From positions 682,001-746,000 of the forward strand of contig BPQB01000007.1 of NCBI GenBank assembly GCA_019973155.2: 64,000 bases of DNA, given 5' to 3'. This DNA is from Phanerochaete sordida. Lineage: Eukaryota; Basidiomycota; Agaricomycetes; Polyporales; Phanerochaetaceae. Position numbers and translations under genes: made by a program. Positions 1 to 12,000 of the stretch are shown here, in pieces. Each line of letters starts with the position of its first letter. The first letter of the stretch is position 1. Under the pieces are notes generated by a model. That model searched no databases. It worked only from the letters and a program-made list of their open reading frames with translations, and had not been told where the DNA came from.

Positions 1-197
1 TCGACGTGAGGATTTGCGCGTGCGAGGGCTTCCAAGTGGTTCCGGATATACGTCCGAGAGTTAGCGGACGATGGCCATTTGTCGCAATACTCGAAGACGA
101 GTTTCCGAATTTGAGGAATGAAGGCTCCGTGGCCGTTAGCTGGCCGCGAGCTTAGCTGCGCACGGAGCAACGGGCGGAGCGTGGTGGGCGGAGGCAT
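1..197 (-). CDS. Mitochondrial large ribosomal subunit protein mL43 (MRPL51/MRPL43 family), 3' part missing
   Basis: An open frame of 65 complete codons starts at the ATG complementary to 195-197 and runs off the left edge. The translated N-terminus contains GAFIPQIRKLVFEYC and then RTYIRNHLEALARANPHV, the pattern of the L51/S25/CI-B8 (thioredoxin-like) domain of yeast Mrpl51 and human MRPL43, in which an N-terminal strand is followed by 'ar.NP.v'. The family is a structural protein of the mitochondrial large ribosomal subunit. The frame is intronless within the window. It diverges from the gene starting at 532 with 334 bp between the two starts. The rest of the protein lies outside the window, so completeness cannot be judged. 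Confidence 0.8.
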   Translation of the reverse strand, partial: MPPPTTLRPLLRAQLSSRPANGHGAFIPQIRKLVFEYCDKWPSSANSRTYIRNHLEALARANPHV

Positions 198-531
198 GAT
201 GAGCGACGCGAAGAGACGGAGCGCAGGGAGCCGAAACTGACAATAATCTAACGGGTTAAACAGCGGGGGTAAGCCTGGGACGTGCGCGCTTGAAGGGCGT
301 GTTACGCAAGAACTGATAGTTTGTTACTACATAACAAGCTGAGTTTGAACCTGTAAGTAGAGAGTAAGACTAGTGGGAACGCCCAACCTTTCCCTCACGC
401 TCCCTCCACGGCTCGGATTTTTCGAGTAATTCCAGTCGCGAACGCGTTCACCACTTACATTTGCCGCCAAAGACGCGTTCAGCGTGTAGGCACTCTTCAA
501 AACACTCGCCATTCAGCTCGAAGACAGAGTC
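198..531. other. Divergent intergenic region
   Basis: Shared upstream region of mL43 (-) and the hypothetical gene at 532 (+). Only short frames without recognisable similarity are present. No clear TATA box was seen. Confidence 0.6.
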
Positions 532-2872
532 ATGGCTCGAGCTACTCGCTCAACAGCGAACCAGGAAAAGGAGAAGCCAGCTGAAACTCCCCAGCCTGGA
601 CGCAAGCCCGCAAACAAGAAGCGGAAACGTTCCTCGGCCGCAAACGAGTCCGAACTTCCAGCCGCAAAGGTCGGACGGACAGACGACGACATCAAGGAGG
701 AAGACCTGCAGGATGGCCAGGAATTGCAAACAGAGGAGACGGCAGAGTCTGAGTTGCCCAGCAGTGGAGACGTTCCCATTCGAGACGAGGACGCGGAGAA
801 GATCCTGGAGGTCCTTGAGACGTGCGTCTTCCCTCTCTACACACTTCTTCCAGCTAAGGCTCTTTCCTCCGCAGTGTCGACACGCAAGGGTTACTAGACC
901 GAATATTCCCATTGCCAACCGAGCATGCATCAGACTCGGATGCAGGCCCCTCAACAGGCACGCAGTCTTACTCGTTCCGAGCTCTCCTCAAGTCACCCAG
1001 CAAGTTCCCACTGAAGATTCTACGTGTGAGTTCGTCATGCTGTGCGATCCATACTTACTCTGAACCTGGTTTGACAGACTGCGGTGCATCACCTCTTCCC
1101 TATATCCTCCCATCCCCGGTCTCGACCATCTGCAACCGCTGCCGAGCAGCTCAAGTTCTGCCATCTCGCTCTCTCGCTTCTCAACCAAGCATCCCACCAT
1201 TCCGCCCCTGTTCCACTCAACGTGGAGAGTCTTCTGGCCAGCCACTTAGGCAAAGACGACAGCCACGACGAGGACTCGAAACCACAGGGCCGCCGGAAGT
1301 ACGCGCTCGTCCAGCGACTTCCTACAGGCGACTGGTGGTCTTCTGTCAACTCCTCCTACCCGTCGTCCTCTTCCGACGGCAAGGACATCAAGAGTCTTGG
1401 TACGGGTTATGCCGAACTCGTTTCCATCTTCCCGTCCGCGCCTGTAGCAGAAGACTACCAGCCGACTTTAGGCAGTTATGTCAAGAAGCGACCTCCAGTG
1501 CACCATGTCGTGCCGGAGCCCAGACGCCTGTCATGTGGAAAGTTTCTTGACTACGGACCCAACACCACTTTCGCACCAGTATTCGACGGAGAAGGCGTGG
1601 AGGTGGGACAGTTCTCACTCAGCGAGACCCTCTTCTACCGTCAGCGAGACAGGCTGCACAGGGATCGCATTCGGCGGCAGCGTCGACAGCTGGGACAGCG
1701 GCACGACGCCACAGTTGAAGACGCGTCCGAAATTGTCGAGATCGAGAAGCCTTCCGAGGACAAGCCAGCGGCCGAGCCTGACGTGCCTTTGGAGGGTCTG
1801 CTCTCAGCCGAGGAGGTGGCGTCAATCAAACAAGCACTAGGCTCTTTGGAACTCGAGGCAGCCGTCGATGAGCTCCTGCGACGAAATGCTCGTGCACTCA
1901 CTCGGCTCGAGCAGTTGCAAGCAGAACGATTGCTTTCCGAGGGTGGGTCGAAGCCGGTGGAAGTCGGCTCTGAGGAGTGGGATACAGGTACATTAACCTT
2001 AAGGTGGCGTCAGATACGAGCTAACGGTCCCTGCAGCTCAAGGTATCACCGAGTCTCTGGCACTGCTGGCTTCGCTCCGGCCAAGATCGACTTCCGATGC
2101 TACCCAAGCTCCACTCGTCCCGACGGCTTCTACCCTACAAAAGCTACATCGAACCTTGCCAGCAGAGACCTCGAGGGGCTGGTTCGGTACCCTGCCAGAG
2201 GGCCGTATAGCTGCATTGCGGGACGACACGACACTGCACGTTCGTTCGGGGGCAGCAGCGACCGCTCCTGCACCTGTCCCCCAGACGACAACACCAGTCA
2301 CCCCCGCAGCGCAGAAAACTGCTACCGCACCCTACAACTACGCCTATCAAGCGTACGCCACTGCCAACCCGCAGTACCGAGGCAACTACGGTGCATACGC
2401 GGCAGGTCAGGGTAATTATTACCCAAATTACCCAGCTGGGACCCCTGGTTCGGCGACAACGGCGCACTATCCAAACCAGCAATACCCAGCTACCGGGACC
2501 CAAGCGTACCCGTACTCGTCCTGGTACAATTACCAGCCGCCACAAAGCAGCGCTGTGCCATCGGGGCAGGCAACCCCTGCCACACCGACTGCGGGCGCGG
2601 CCTCAACCTACGCGGGCTTCTTCGCGAACACGCAGCAACCTCAGCCTCAGCGCGCGGTGGCGAACACTGTGCTCGCGTCGGGGAAGCCATACCAGGCAAG
2701 CGGGTGGTCTACCGGGTCTGGAACCGCGTACGTCGCGCCCCTTCCACCGCATCTACGCACTGCCGTCCCTACTGCGAGCTCGCCGGGGACGCCTCAGCCA
2801 GCATCTGCGACGAGCAACTATTCTGGATATTACGCTGGGTACCAGGCCGCTCAGCAGTCTACGGCTCGTTGA
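532..2872 (+). CDS. Hypothetical low-complexity, probably nuclear protein (728 aa)
   Basis: Four exons join in frame: 532-821, 875-1025, 1078-1987 and 2037-2872 (2187 nt, 728 aa). The N-terminus is basic and acidic, with a run like KKRKR near residue 25 that could be a nuclear localisation signal. The middle part (about residues 90-430) has a conserved-looking globular stretch with TGDWWSS and SLGTGYAELVSIFPSAP, then Arg-rich and Glu-rich helical segments around 330-430. The C-terminal 200 residues are rich in Tyr, Gln, Pro, Ala and Asn (repeated NYY, YPNY, QQPQP), resembling prion-like activation or condensate-forming tails. I do not recognise the family. A role in chromatin or transcription is only suggested by composition. 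Confidence 0.75.
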
Positions 2873-3231
2873 GCGAGAGCCTCTGATTCGAGATTCTTCG
2901 AAGTATATACACCCCTACCATAGTAATTCGATACTAGTTCTGTGTAATAGCACGTTGTATGGTGACCGCGCTGCTAGAGTAGATGTTGTATCGAAATTAG
3001 CATTCTTCATCTTGTCTTGCTGCGACCTACCTCTTGACAGCGAAGTGGACTGCGAATGCAGCGAATAGCGACATGCAAAGTTTGTACCGAATGTTATTAC
3101 AGTTCAACGAAGCGTCGAGGTACATCGAGCATCATTGTGACTAGATGAAGGCAAAGTGGGATATTGCAGGGTGTCATAGGACGGTTGAATTTTGAGACTG
3201 AGTGGTAGTTGGTCGCCTACAGCATGGCGGA
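2873..3231. other. Intergenic region between convergent genes
   Basis: Contains the 3' flanks of the hypothetical gene ending at 2872 and of MGR2 ending at 3232. AT-richer than the flanking exons; no additional gene is supported. Confidence 0.6.
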
Positions 3232-3807
3232 TTACGAGCTTCGCTTCGCCTTCTCCTGCTCCCAACGCGCCTTCACGATGGCGAGTCCCTGGTTGCGAGA
3301 GTGCATAATTGGTGGGAGCATCTGAAGGCGAGCAGCTTCCCATTGTGCGGGGGTATCATTTCGGATAACCTGCACGGAGCTCAGCTTACCCTCGCGGCCG
3401 GAAGAGCAGGAGTCTGTACTTACGGAACCAATAGAGAGGAAGAAGCCGAACGTCGCTGCACTGCTAAGCATGTACTGAGAGAGCGTCGAGAGAACACCCC
3501 TTGGGCCGGCACCTCCTCTATAGACAGAGATCAGCACGACGCGAGAACGAGAAAAGCAGGGTGCGCACCGCAGAATGCTGTAAGAACCGAAGATGAAACC
3601 AATGGTCAGACCAACGCCTGTGCCCATCATGGCACCCATCCTGCATTTCGTAAGTCGTAGTTATCGTTGTGAGCTCACAGCAGGCTCACTTCACTGTACG
3701 GGAACTCAGCCTTCTGCTCAACCTCCGGACGGAAGGAATTGGAACTCACTCTTCTGCCAGACGGTAGGGGCGCCCTGGGCCTGAGCAGACTGTGGCATCG
3801 GAGCCAT
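3232..3807 (-). CDS. MGR2: Mgr2/Romo1, TIM23 complex subunit
   Basis: The spliced product is about 121 aa. It starts MAPMPQSAQAQG, then has the diagnostic MGAMMGTGVGLTIGFIFGS and a second segment LSSAATFGFFLSIGSV. These are the two glycine-rich transmembrane hairpin helices of yeast Mgr2 and animal Romo1, in the inner mitochondrial membrane, where Mgr2 couples TIM21 to TIM23 and gates lateral release of preproteins. Proposed exons on the minus strand are 3807-3746, 3640-3569, 3517-3424 and 3369-3232, total 366 nt. The start is close to the family's normal one. The first donor needed to keep the frame is a weak GTTCCA at 3745, while a stronger GTGAGT at 3749 gives a frameshift, so the first junction is uncertain. 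A longer hydrophilic C-tail follows the second helix. Confidence 0.88.
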
Positions 3808-3941
3808 GTTGACGGAGGATCCTGCGCGTCGGGGAGAGGGAGAGTGGAATTGCGCGGAGGTGGACGCGTGAAGGAGGTGGGCGGATGTGAACCGGCAAAG
3901 CTGAGCGTCTGGTCCGGAACGCTGCTTCGCTCGCCGCCACC

Positions 3942-5161
3942 ATGTCGCTGCCCTCGTTCCCGTATGCTCAGCAAGCACAAATCAGTGTGTGGCTGCTCAG
4001 AGTACTATGCTTGAATGGCGTGCTATAACGGTTCTGCACAGTACGTTCGAACCAGCGGGATATATTCCATCTCTCATCCCTCCGTGAGCAGACCGAAGGC
4101 GTGCTCCGAGCTTGGTTTGGTGAGTTTCGCGGTCTGTCGCTCAGGATGACCCTTCCTCAATGTGATGTGCGTAGGCACTAGATGGCTATCACGATGGGAT
4201 AAGGAGATTGGCTTGTTCGTAAAGCTCGTCTACTACGGGTTGACCGTCGGGCAAGGTACGTCATGTGTAAGCTGTCCTCGGGCATCTGCTCATGCCGGCT
4301 ACAGCTACGCAGACACTGGGCGAGGAGTACACTGGCATATGGCAACACTCTCTTCAGACCGACGCGCCGCCGTCTCGCAACCTCCGTCTAATATTGATCC
4401 TCTTGCCGACTCTCCCAAGCTATGTCGCGGCGAAGTGGGGCTCTACTCTACCGCAGGGCTCGAAGCTGAGCTCTACACTACGGAGGATACCCCAAGTCCT
4501 AGAGATATTGTCAGAGATCAACTTGGCCACATTCTACTTGCGTGGAGCGTACTACCACTTGACCAGGAGGCTTCTCCGCATGCGATACGTGAGTCAACTT
4601 CGCGCAGTGTTCTTTGCTTGTCTCACTGCTAGCACAGATCTCCGGGACTCTTCCCAACCCAAATGCAAGACCACCGTCCTACTCTCTACTCGGCATTCTT
4701 CTGGGAGTACGATTGCTGTACCGACTGATCACCTTCCTGCGCTCTCTTCGCGCAGAAGATGACCCGAAGTCAGCGAAGGGCAGACACCACGCAGACGATT
4801 CGCATGAAACATACGTCGACGACACGCCCGTATCCACCAGGCTAGTGCCGTACGATCCTGATGACCAGCCCGTGATTCCGGCTGAGGAAGATGAGCGGAC
4901 GGCCTTAGACGTCGCAAGCATACTTCCGGCGTTGCGGGCAGGCAGGAATTGTACTTTGTGCTTGGAGGAACGGACTTCGAGTTGCGCAACAGAATGTGGA
5001 CATCTGTTCTGCTGGCCCTGTATCGTTGGTTGGGGTCGAGAAAAGGTGCGTTCACCTGCAAGTCACCTGTTCGAAAGACTGACAAGCCGAGCCAGGCGGA
5101 GTGTCCTCTATGTCGTCAGTCTCTGAGCATCACGAAGCTCTTGCCCATATACAACCTCTAG
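3942..5161 (+). CDS. PEX10: Peroxin-10, RING-finger E3 of the peroxisomal import machinery
   Basis: Seven or so short exons assemble into a protein of about 320 aa. It starts [13 protein letters not shown], followed by [21 protein letters not shown], the typical Pex10 N-terminus. A membrane-embedded middle follows ([33 protein letters not shown]). The C-terminal C3HC4 RING reads [22 protein letters not shown] then CPLCRQSL. Pex10 sits in the peroxisomal membrane with Pex2 and Pex12 and ubiquitinates the cycling receptor Pex5. The last intron, around 5046-5098, splits the RING between the helix and the final CPLC knuckle. The gene diverges from MGR2 with about 134 bp between the two starts, so the pair must share a compact promoter. 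Confidence 0.92.
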
Positions 5162-5287
5162 TTCGTATACCCATAGCTTAGTCCGGGATTTTGTATATCA
5201 TCTGGTCATGTCGGAAAGGATATGGATAGCAAGATACAGAGGAGTGCGCTGGGGTGCGTGTTTTACACTGGGCGGTCCGTGAGCATA

Positions 5288-5894
5288 TTATACAACCTGT
5301 TGTATCAGGGTGATGTTGTCGCCTTTGAGGAGTATACGACCTAGAGTACCGCGTCAGCTGGGCCGCCTCCAGGAGGAAGAGAACTACTCACCAAGCTCCC
5401 TTCGTGGCTTCGCGTCTTTCACGTACACCTCAGCAGCCTCATCTATCACGACGTTCATGAACTCGTCAAATCCCTAGAGGTGGTAAATAGTCAGAGAACG
5501 CGTCAAGCTACGGAGTGCAGAGTCGAGGAGAACATGCAGAGCGTTGAATGAACGGCGAAGATATGTCGATGCGGGTATCATAGCAACTTTCGATGAACGC
5601 GGTGCTCAACGCCAAGTGGGCCTCATGGGATGTAGAACACGCACAATGATTCGTCCCTCGATGCGCATTTCGATATTGTCGTACAGCCAGATCACGACTT
5701 TTGTCCTCTGAGAGGCGGACGTTATGTCAGTATACACGACTGAAGTTCTGAATATGTCTTGTGCGCACCTGCTGCAGGTTCTTGAAGATGACATTCTATA
5801 AAACGAACAATTATGAGTTATCTCTCCCGTATGAGCCGAGTGAATCGGTACATACGATGGGTTGAACCATCACACGCTGCTGACGGCCTGACAT
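5288..5894 (-). CDS. SME1: Small nuclear ribonucleoprotein E (SmE)
   Basis: Five exons give about 87 aa: MSGRQQRVMVQPI, NVIFKNLQQ, an exon with VVIWLYDNIEMRIEGRII, one beginning GFDEFMNVV, and a last one with LLKGDNITLIQ. This covers Sm1 and Sm2 motifs in order, including the strand-turn signatures GFDEFMN and KGDN that bind U-rich RNA. SmE is a member of the heptameric Sm ring on spliceosomal U1, U2, U4 and U5 snRNAs. The length equals that of yeast and human SmE. One intron, between RII and GFD, is about 155 nt, clearly longer than the roughly 50 nt usual here. The gene starts only 185 bp from the dynein start in a divergent arrangement. Confidence 0.92.
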
Positions 5895-6078
5895 TTTGGC
5901 TGGACGACGTAGAGTGGCGAGGAAGGAGGCGTGTGGGGGGAGGGCAGATGGAGGCGAAAGCGAGTCGTGGTTGGCTGCAAGCGGGCGAGACGCTCGGTTC
6001 AAGGCCTCGGCATCGACCGAGGCGGCAGCATTTGGCAACGTTGGCGACGCGACGCGTGCAAGCCTTTTCACTTCCACC

Positions 6079-9000
6079 ATGTCGATGGAGGTATGTCCCA
6101 GCCTTCCTCGGAGACGAGGCACACTCTCTCAATTAACGCGCATCCTGCAGGTGTTGGCACCCTCCAACTCGTCGACCGCGGCGGCGGTCCAATTCATCAC
6201 ATTCGTTCAGGACCTCAAGCGGAAGACCAAGACATGGGGTCCGATGATAGAGCTCTGCGCTAGCGGCGAGAAGACACTAGAGCGTTTCCGATACCAATTC
6301 CCGGACGACTGGCTGTACAGCGACCAGCTTAGAGGAGAGTGGAGCGCATACAATGAGATATTGAAGAGGAAGAATGATTCTATCCAGGAGCAGCTTGGTG
6401 AGTTGTCATTCCCGTACTTGCGGAATGTCTGCTGAATGTCTGCGGCAGCGGGCTTGCAACTCAAGATTGTTGCGGAGGACAAGATTATAGAGAACAAGAT
6501 CAACGATGTCATCGCCGAATGGGAGCAGACTCGTCCAGTACAAGGGAGCATCCGCGCTGACACCGCGCTGAACACCATCAATGTCTTCGAGGGACGTATG
6601 AATCGCGTGCAAGAAGAGTACGACCTCGTGTGCAGAGCAAAGGAGGCTCTCGATCTCGAGCTTATACGCCACACGCGGCTGGAACCTATCTTCGAAGAGC
6701 TGCGCGACCTGAAGAGCGTCTGGACCGCCTTGTCCGGGATATGGAGTCAACTCGGCGAGCTGCGCGAGCTGTCTTGGGCAACAGTCCAGCCACGAAAGCT
6801 CAGACAGCAGCTCGATGCCCTGCTCTCGTCGACTAAGGAGATGCCGACGAGAATGCGCCAGTATGCCGCCTTCGAATACGTCCAGGACGTCCTTCGGGGC
6901 CTGCTGAAATCGAACGCGCTGATCTCTGACCTCAAATCCGATGCGTTGAAGGACAGGCACTGGAAGCAACTCTTCAAGGTCCTGAAGGTGCCGACTCAGG
7001 TCAGCTTGACGCTGTGAGTACATGCGTTTCCCGGATATCGTACTCGTGCTCATCTCATACAGGATGACTCTGGGGCACGTATACGATATGGACCTGAAGA
7101 AGAATGAGGCTATCATCAGGGAGGTCATCATACAAGCACAAGGAGAGGTTCGTGCTACGCGCAGGTTCTCGATGTTCCGCCGCTCACGAGGCACATTTAG
7201 ATGGCATTGGAGGAATACATCAAGCAAGTGAAGGAAACCTGGACTAACTATACCCTGGATCTCGTCAACTATCAGAACAAGTGCCGCCTTATCCGTGGAT
7301 GGGACGACCTCTTCAACAAGTGCAGCGAGAACCTCAACTCTCTTATGGCAATGAAGCTTTCGCCGTATTATAAAGGTACGCCTATTGCGTCGTTACAAGT
7401 GGGCATACGCTGAAGTTCGCGCGTTTTGACAGTCTTCGACGAGGAGGTCAGTAGAGCGCCACATCAGCTTCGGTTTCTCTGTCTCACAGCATAATCAGGC
7501 AGGCGCATGGGAGGAGAAGCTGAACCGTATCCACGTTCTTTTCGACGTCTGGATCGACGTGCAGCGACAGTGGGTTTACCTCGAAGGTATTTTCTCCGGC
7601 AGTGCCGACATCAAGCATCTCCTTCCTGTTGAGAGTGCCCGCTTCAACAACATCAACACCGAGTTCCTCGCGGTCATGAAGAAAGTGTACAAATCGCCCT
7701 TTGTCGTGGACGTCATGAACATCCCGGGCATTCAGAAGAGTCTCGAGCGTCTTGCGGATCTGCTCAACAAGATCCAGAAGGCTCTGGGAGAGTACCTCGA
7801 ACGCGAGCGTGCTTCGTTCCCTCGCTTCTACTTCGTCGGTGACGAGGACCTCCTCGAGATCATCGGCAACTCGAAGGAGATCCTCCGCATCATGAAGCAT
7901 CTCAAGAAAATGTTTGCTGGTATATCAACGATTATCCTAGACGATGACCTGACCATGATACGCGGTATGGCGTCCCGAGAAGGCGAAGAGGTCATGTTCA
8001 AGGACTCTATCTTGCTAAAGGACTTCCCGAAGATCAACGATTGGCTCAGCAAGCTCGAGGCTGAAATGCGCGTCTCTCTTGCCCAGCTACTTTGTGACGC
8101 AGTGGCGGAGCTTCAGATCTTTTACGGCACAGGAGAAGCACTCGCTCAGGACCAGTTCATTGCCTGGATCGAGAAGTTCCCCGCTCAGCTGGTCACCCTC
8201 GCCATTCAAGTCGCGTGGACTGCTTCCATCGAAGACCCTCTGCAGAAGGGCGAATCGCTTGATGCCCCCCTTGAGACCGTTCGTCAAGGCTTGGACCTTT
8301 TGGCAGACGTCGTCCTCACGGAGCTCACGCCTGTGACTCGTCGCAAGTGCGAGCACCTCATCACCGAACTTGTCCACCAGCGAGACGTCATTCGCACCCT
8401 GATCCAGCAGAAGGTCACCGACAATCGGGCGTTTTCCTGGCTGTACCAGATGCGCTACTACCTGGATCCTTCCGTCGACAACCCCCTGGAGCGACTCGCC
8501 ATCCGTGTCGCCGACGCTTCCTTCCCGTACGGCTGGGAGTACCTCGGTGTTCCGGATCGTCTCGTCCAGACACCGCTTACCGACAGATGTTACTTGACCT
8601 TGACTCAGGCCCTGGACAACCAGCTTGGCGGCTCTCCCTTCGGTCCTGCTGGTACTGGCAAGACCGAATCCGTCAAGGCACTCGGCGTGCAACTCGGCAG
8701 GTTCGTCCTCGTCTTCTGCTGTGACGAGACATTCGACTTCCAAGCCATGGGTCGTATCTTCGTTGGTCTCTGTCAAGTCGGCGCCTGGGGCTGTTTCGAT
8801 GAGTTCAACCGTCTCGAAGAGCGCATCTTGTCTGCTGTTTCGCAGCAAGTCCAGAGCATCCAGCAAGGTCTCGCGTCTCTCGTCAAGAACCCGAACACTG
8901 AGATCGAACTCGTTGGCAAGAACGTCAAGCTCAACAGCCAGATGGGTATATCTTTACCACTCTTTGCTGGGATAGGGTGCTCACTCTCGGCCAGGCATCT

Positions 9001-12000
9001 TCATCACAACTAACCCGAACTACGCCGGCCGTTCGACTCTGCCGCCCAACTTGACGAAGCTGTTCAGGCCGTGTGTATCTTCCCCAGTTATCTTGCAGGG
9101 CCCCACTCACGTACACTTAGAATGGCGATGACTCGTCCTGACCGCGAGCTCATCGCGCAAGTCATGCTGTTCTCACAAGGTTTCCGTACTGCGGAATCCC
9201 TCGCGTCAAAAATCGTTCCGTTCTTCAACCTTTGCGACGAGCAACTCTCTCCACAGCCTCACTACGATTTCGGATTGCGTGCCCTCAAGGCCGTCTTGCA
9301 GAGTGCTGGTATTCTCAAGCGCGAGCGTCTCCAGAACGCCCGCGAGGAAGGTGTTACGGAAGGCCTTTCGGACAGCGCCTCGGAGCAAGTCATCCTCATT
9401 CAGAGTGTCACGGAGACCATTGTTCCGAAGCTCGTCGCCGATGATGTGCCTCTACTCACCAGCTTGCTGGCCGACGTGTTTCCTGGAGTCGACTACGTTC
9501 CTGTCAACCTGGACGCGCTTCGTGAACAGATCAGCAAGGTCTGCGTGGAGAAGAGGCTTGTTCAGGGTGACCGGTGGATCTCGAAGATCCTTCAGCTGTA
9601 TCAGATTCAGAAGATCCAGCACGGTCTCATGATGGTCGGTCCCTCGGGCAGTGGCAAGACAAACGCCTGGCAGGTCTTGCTCAACGCACTCGAGCGACTG
9701 GACGGCATCGAGGGTGTCTCGTACGTCATCGACCCGAAGGCTATGCACAAGGATGCTCTCTACGGTACCCTCGACCCGACCACCCGTGAATGGAACGATG
9801 GTCTCTTCACTCATACTCTCCGTAAGATCGTGGACGATGTTCGTGGCGAGAGTAGCAAGAGGCACTGGATCATTTTCGACGGTGATGTCGATCCTGAGTG
9901 GGTCGAGAACCTGAACTCGTAAGTGTTGAATGATATCTGCATCTTGTCTGAAGCTAACAGGGGCTCCAGTGTACTCGACGACAACAAGCTGCTTACGCTA
10001 CCGAACGGAGAGCGTCTCAACCTTCCTCCCAACGTCCGCATCATGTTCGAGGTCGAGCATCTGAAGTACGCGACCCTCGCCACTGTCAGTCGCTGTGGTA
10101 TGATCTGGTTCAGCGAGGACGTTGTTGAACCGTCCATGGTATGCCGCAACTATCTCGACACTCTCTCCTCTGTTCCTCTCGACGCCGAGGACGAAGACGC
10201 CGTGGACTTCTCTGGTCGTCGTACGGATGGTGAAGACGCACAGTCCGCGAACCTGGCCACGCAGAAGCAGATCGCTGCCGTCTTGGAGCCATTCTTCGCC
10301 GAGGACGATCTTGTCCAAAACGCCCTCAAGTACGCCGAAGGCATTGAGCACATCATGGACTTCACCGAGACCCGAGCGCTCAACACGCTGTTCTCTCTCG
10401 TCAACAAGACGGTCCGCAATGTCGTCGAGTACAATCTGCAGCATTCCGACTTCCCCCTCAGCGCCGAGCGCGTTGAGAACTACGTTACCAAGCGACTCCT
10501 CATCAGTATCATCTGGGCCTTCTCTGGAGATGCGAAGCTTGACCTGCGGGCTGAGATGGGCGAATTCCTCACGAAACAAACTGGTATCGATCTGCCTCCC
10601 CTCACCATGGGCGGCTCCCTCCTCGACTACGACGTACAGGTCAACAATGGCGAGTGGGTCTCCTGGCAGACTCGCGTGCCGCAGATCGAAATTGAGCCTC
10701 AGGCTGTCACCGCATCCGATGTTGTCGTTCCCACCATCGACACCGTGCGTCACGAAGAAGTGCTCTACTCATGGCTTTCCGAACACAAGCCGCTCATGCT
10801 CTGCGGCCCTCCCGGTTCGGGTAAGACCATGACGCTGTTCAGTGCTCTTCGCAAGCTTCCGGACATGGAGGTCGTCGGTCTGAACTTCTCGAGTGCCACC
10901 ACGCCGGAACTCATTCTCAAGACCTTCGAGCAGTACTGCGAGTACCGCAAGACTCCAAACGGTGTCATCCTGGCGCCGGCTCAAATCGGCCGCTGGCTCG
11001 TGGTATTCTGCGACGAAATCAACCTTCCCGCTACCGACAAGTATGGCACACAGCGTGTGATCTCCTTCATCCGCCAGCTCGTCGAATCAGGAGGCTACTG
11101 GCGCACATCCGACATGGCTTGGGTGAAGCTGGAGCGCATTCAGTTCGTCGGTGCCTGCAACCCGCCAACAGATCCTGGCCGAGTGCCTCTGAGCCACAGA
11201 TTCCTGCGCCACGCTCCGCTTGTCATGGTCGATTACCCAGGAGAGCTGTCGCTCAAGCAGATTTACGGTACATACAACCGTGCCCTGCTCAAGGTTGTCC
11301 CCAACCTCAGGGCGTATGCCAGCCCACTCACGGACGCCATGGTCGATCTCTACCTCGCGTCGCAGAAGCGATTCACCACCGACATCCAAGCGCACTACGT
11401 ATACAGTCCTCGTGAACTCACTCGATGGGTGCGTGGTATCTACGAAGCGATCCGGCCACTCGAAATGCTTTCCGTTGAGGGTCTCGTCCGAGTCTGGGCG
11501 CATGAGGCGCTGCGTCTGTTCCAGGACCGTCTCGTTACCGAAGACGAGAAGCAGTGGACCGATGAGCACATCGACTCTGCTGCGATGGAGCACTTCCCAA
11601 CGATCAACAAGGACGAAGCCCTCGCCCGCCCTATCTTGTTCTCCAACTGGACGTCGAAGGACTACGTCTCGGTGGATCGTGAGGCCTTGCGAGAGTACAC
11701 GAAGGCGCGCCTGAAGGTCTTCTACGAGGAAGAGCTCGACGTCCCGCTCGTCCTCTTCAACGACGTACTTGACCACGTCCTTCGTATTGACCGTGTCTTC
11801 CGTCAAGTGCAAGGCCATCTTCTCCTTATTGGTGTCAGTGGTAGCGGGAAAGTGAGTGACCTCTCCTTCAACCTCCAAGCTTGCACTTGCTAACGCGTAT
11901 GCTATTCAAGACCACCCTCTCACGCTTCGTGGCCTGGATGAATGGCTTGAGCATCTTCCAGATCAAGGTGTCGAACAAGTATACTGGAGATGATTTCGAT

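Noticed and set aside
11087..11878. Long minus-strand frame (263 aa) inside the dynein gene, and similar ones at 8087-8866 and 9998-10753
   Set aside because: They mirror conserved dynein exons, have no recognisable domain, and arise from codon bias in a GC-rich gene.
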